In this document: positions 62,367 through 64,000 of the stretch, piece after piece
How positions within the stretch are numbered: position 1 is the stretch's first letter
Layout of the letters: each line of letters opens with the position of its first letter
Origin: Bacteroidota bacterium
Lineage (GTDB): Bacteria; Bacteroidota; Bacteroidia; Flavobacteriales_D; Crocinitomicaceae
NCBI GenBank assembly: GCA_030148165.1
Contig: JASBTZ010000013.1
Span: 62,001 to 126,000 of the forward strand
DNA: 64,000 nucleotides
Reading direction: 5' to 3'
Notes under the pieces: model-generated
The model's database searches: none
Seen by the model: the letters and a program-made list of their open reading frames with translations, nothing else
What the model was told of the DNA's origin: nothing
Position numbers and translations under genes: made by a program

Positions 62367-63077
62367 CTACGCAATATTTGTAAATACTTGCTGGATGTCA
62401 TCATCATCTTCGATCTTATCCAGCATTTTTTCAATTTCAACTAGTTGATCCTCGTTAAACTCAACCGGTTGGCTTGCTATCCTCTGCAAATTCGATTTCT
62501 TGACATCGATTTCTTTTTCTTCCAATGCAGTAGCCAAAGAACCGAATGATGTATAATCCCCATACACATAGACCGTTTCTTCGTTCACTTCGATCTCTTC
62601 TAGTCCTGCATCGATCAATTCAAACTCCAACTCTTCAATATCCATATCTTCCGTCTTTTCAAATTCAAAAACAGATTTGCGATCAAACATATATTCAAAA
62701 GACCCATTCGGCACTACACCTCCTCCGGCTTTATTAAAATAGGATTTAACATTGGCAACCGTTCTGGTGGGGTTATCTGTTGCACATTCAACAATAACTA
62801 AAACGCCATGTGGACCTTTTCCTTCGTAAACAATCTCAGAAAATGCATCTGCATCGCTCGAAGTTGCTCTTTTGATTGCCGCTTCGATATTGTCTTTGGG
62901 CATGTTCTCTGCCTTTGCGTTCTTTATTGCCGTTCGCAAAGCTGCATTCATATCGGGGTCAGGACCTCCTTCTTTCGCCGCCATCGTAATGGCTTTTCCG
63001 AGTTTAGGGAATAGTTTGGACATTTTATCCCAGCGTTTTTCTTTGGCTGCCCTTCGATATTCAAATGCTCTACCCAT
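62367..63077 (-). CDS. yebC: YebC/PmpR family protein
   Basis: A 236-residue YebC-family protein. It starts [19 protein letters not shown], has [27 protein letters not shown] and [10 protein letters not shown], all family signatures. Members act as transcription regulators or as factors relieving ribosome stalling at difficult sequences such as polyproline; the second role is now favoured for this subgroup. Length and layout (three domains) are normal. It has a recognisable own promoter (63100-63130). Confidence 0.94.
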   Translation of the reverse strand: MGRAFEYRRAAKEKRWDKMSKLFPKLGKAITMAAKEGGPDPDMNAALRTAIKNAKAENMPKDNIEAAIKRATSSDADAFSEIVYEGKGPHGVLVIVECATDNPTRTVANVKSYFNKAGGGVVPNGSFEYMFDRKSVFEFEKTEDMDIEELEFELIDAGLEEIEVNEETVYVYGDYTSFGSLATALEEKEIDVKKSNLQRIASQPVEFNEDQLVEIEKMLDKIEDDDDIQQVFTNIA

Positions 63078-63099
63078 ACATCACAATTTTGTAAGTATG

Positions 63100-63130
63100 C
63101 AAAAATAAGCGTTTTATTAGTTGTCACAAG
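63100..63130 (-). promoter_or_regulatory. Promoter of yebC
   Basis: On the minus strand CTTG (63127-63130), a 19-base gap and TATTTTTG (63100-63107) form a Bacteroidota-type promoter with one -33 mismatch. The ATG at 63077 is 22 bases downstream. Confidence 0.6.
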
Positions 63131-63223
63131 TGTTTTTGACCTAAGAAATTGGACTGCAGTGGCTAAGAAGTTAATTCCGATTATTTTCACAGCATTTTAT
63201 TACTATGTCATATAATTAACGCT

Positions 63224-63253
63224 TTGAATCGAAGGATTCATTCATTAATTTTG
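63224..63253 (+). promoter_or_regulatory. Promoter of the saccharopine dehydrogenase gene
   Basis: TTTG at 63224-63227, an 18-base gap and TAATTTTG at 63246-63253 match the Bacteroidota promoter. The ATG at 63272 follows after 18 bases. Confidence 0.65.
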
Positions 63254-63271
63254 ATCCAACTTGTAATTGAT

Positions 63272-64000
63272 ATGAAAACGATCCTTATTCTTGGCGCCGG
63301 TCTTTCTTCCTCTTCTTTAATTCGTTATTTACTCGAGCACTCAGCAGAGAATGACTGGCAATTGCGAATAGTCGATCGTGATCTGGATTTGGTGAAGCAG
63401 AAAATCGATGGACACGTAAATGGCATGGCTCTTTCTTTCAACGCCCTCGATTCGGAAGAACGACGACCTGAGATTGAAGAGGCTGACCTGGTAATTTCCA
63501 TGTTACCTGCACGTTTTCACGTTGACGTTGCAAAAGACTGCATTGAACTCAAAACCAATCTGATCACCCCTTCTTATATATCCGCTGAAATGCGCGAACT
63601 GGATGAGGCAGCAAAAAAAGCAGGAATCGTGATTATGAACGAAATTGGTGTGGATCCCGGTATTGATCACATGAGTGCCATGAAAATCATTCATGAAATT
63701 CAGGATAAGGGTGGACGCCTGACCAGCTTTAAATCATTTACCGGTGGATTAATCGCCCCTGAAAGTGATAATAATCCTTGGAATTATAAGTTCACATGGA
63801 ATCCAAGAAACGTGGTTTTAGCAGGACAAGGAGGAGCGTCGTGTTTTATTCGAAACGGAGAATATAAATACATTCCCTATCACCGACTCTTTAATCGATT
63901 GGATTATATGACCATCGAAGGATATGGTGATTTTGTTGGATATGCGAACCGTGATTCACTTTCTTATCGGACGACATATGGAATTGAGGACATACCAACC
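63272..64000 (+). CDS. Saccharopine dehydrogenase family protein, C-terminus beyond window
   Basis: The open frame runs from the ATG at 63272 to the right edge with 243 codons and no stop. It begins with a Rossmann motif (ILILGAGLSSSSLIRYL), has VDRDLDLV as the NADP-binding strand end, VISMLPARFHVDV, and NEIGVDPGIDHMSAM, the signature of saccharopine dehydrogenases (Lys9 type). The enzyme interconverts saccharopine with aminoadipate semialdehyde and glutamate, in lysine breakdown in bacteria. The catalytic C-terminal half is missing here. Confidence 0.9.
   Translation, partial: MKTILILGAGLSSSSLIRYLLEHSAENDWQLRIVDRDLDLVKQKIDGHVNGMALSFNALDSEERRPEIEEADLVISMLPARFHVDVAKDCIELKTNLITPSYISAEMRELDEAAKKAGIVIMNEIGVDPGIDHMSAMKIIHEIQDKGGRLTSFKSFTGGLIAPESDNNPWNYKFTWNPRNVVLAGQGGASCFIRNGEYKYIPYHRLFNRLDYMTIEGYGDFVGYANRDSLSYRTTYGIEDIPT

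Noticed and set aside
62948-63190. 80-residue minus-strand open frame across the yebC start
   Set aside because: It overlaps most of the yebC 5' end in another frame and covers the yebC promoter.

Overview
The window is an ordinary-looking chromosomal segment of a member of the Bacteroidota, most likely Flavobacteriales or a near relative. The evidence is the fused MurF-Alr enzyme, two proteins with the gliding-motility-associated (type B) C-terminal sorting domain of the type IX secretion system (T9SS), two PorP/SprF-type outer-membrane proteins, a SprE/PorW-type lipoprotein, an F1Fo ATP synthase operon without atpD/atpC preceded by bactofilin and AtpZ, and promoters of the TTTG / TAnnTTTG type with few Shine-Dalgarno sequences. 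I see no phage, insertion sequence, CRISPR array, rRNA or tRNA, and no gap between genes longer than about 200 bases.

Layout. 1-4905 (minus): a truncated large secreted protein, an M28 peptidase and a small acidic protein. 5081-7914 (plus): tdk and murF-alr, coupled by a GTGA overlap. 7915-9767 (minus): a lipoprotein and an M20 dipeptidase. 9915-12179 (plus): a choice-of-anchor-L T9SS cargo. 12228-14169 (minus): hflX with a small cytochrome c and a four-helix membrane protein. 14288-20255 (plus): two linked amidohydrolase-like proteins, superoxide dismutase and an unknown exported protein. 20229-23591 (minus): lipoprotein, Mrp, NifU-like protein and a GT39-like membrane protein. 23651-26995 (minus): phosphosugar isomerase, lipB, serine hydrolase and an unknown. 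27153-34131: a thioesterase (plus), then on minus a heptosyltransferase-like GT9, a 1166-residue repeat-rich T9SS cargo and an LTA-synthase-like phosphatase/transferase. 34273-36822 (plus): membrane pyrophosphatase with a cysteine-rich tail. 36948-40351: a more A/T-rich acyltransferase, VOC protein and SDR. 40524-42289 (plus): two PorP/SprF paralogues. 42370-44823 (minus): GT2 and a GT-C-like membrane protein. 44933-49639 (plus): DksA/TraR-like and MOSC proteins, S9 peptidase, SDR and a steroid-5-alpha-reductase-like protein. 49718-53453 (plus): fhs, a GT2 fusion and an unknown exported protein. 53499-62294 (minus): sprE/porW, bactofilin, atpZ, a membrane protein and atpB-E-F-H-A-G. 62367-63077 (minus): yebC. 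63272-end (plus): a truncated saccharopine dehydrogenase.

How it fits together. Much of the content serves the cell envelope: T9SS cargo and T9SS components (SprE/PorW, PorP/SprF), glycosyltransferases, an envelope phosphotransferase and cell-wall synthesis. A second theme is ion-motive force: the proton-type ATP synthase and a potassium-dependent membrane pyrophosphatase. A third is cofactors: Mrp/NifU for Fe-S clusters, LipB for lipoate and Fhs for one-carbon units.

I did not find a clear new system of the defence or mobile-element kind. The strongest leads are the cysteine/histidine/lysine-rich tail on the pyrophosphatase, the amidohydrolase pair in which two of three folds have lost metal ligands, a strong hairpin between atpE and atpF, a start codon that abuts the fhs terminator, and two genes whose -7 promoter box lies only 4 bases before the start codon.
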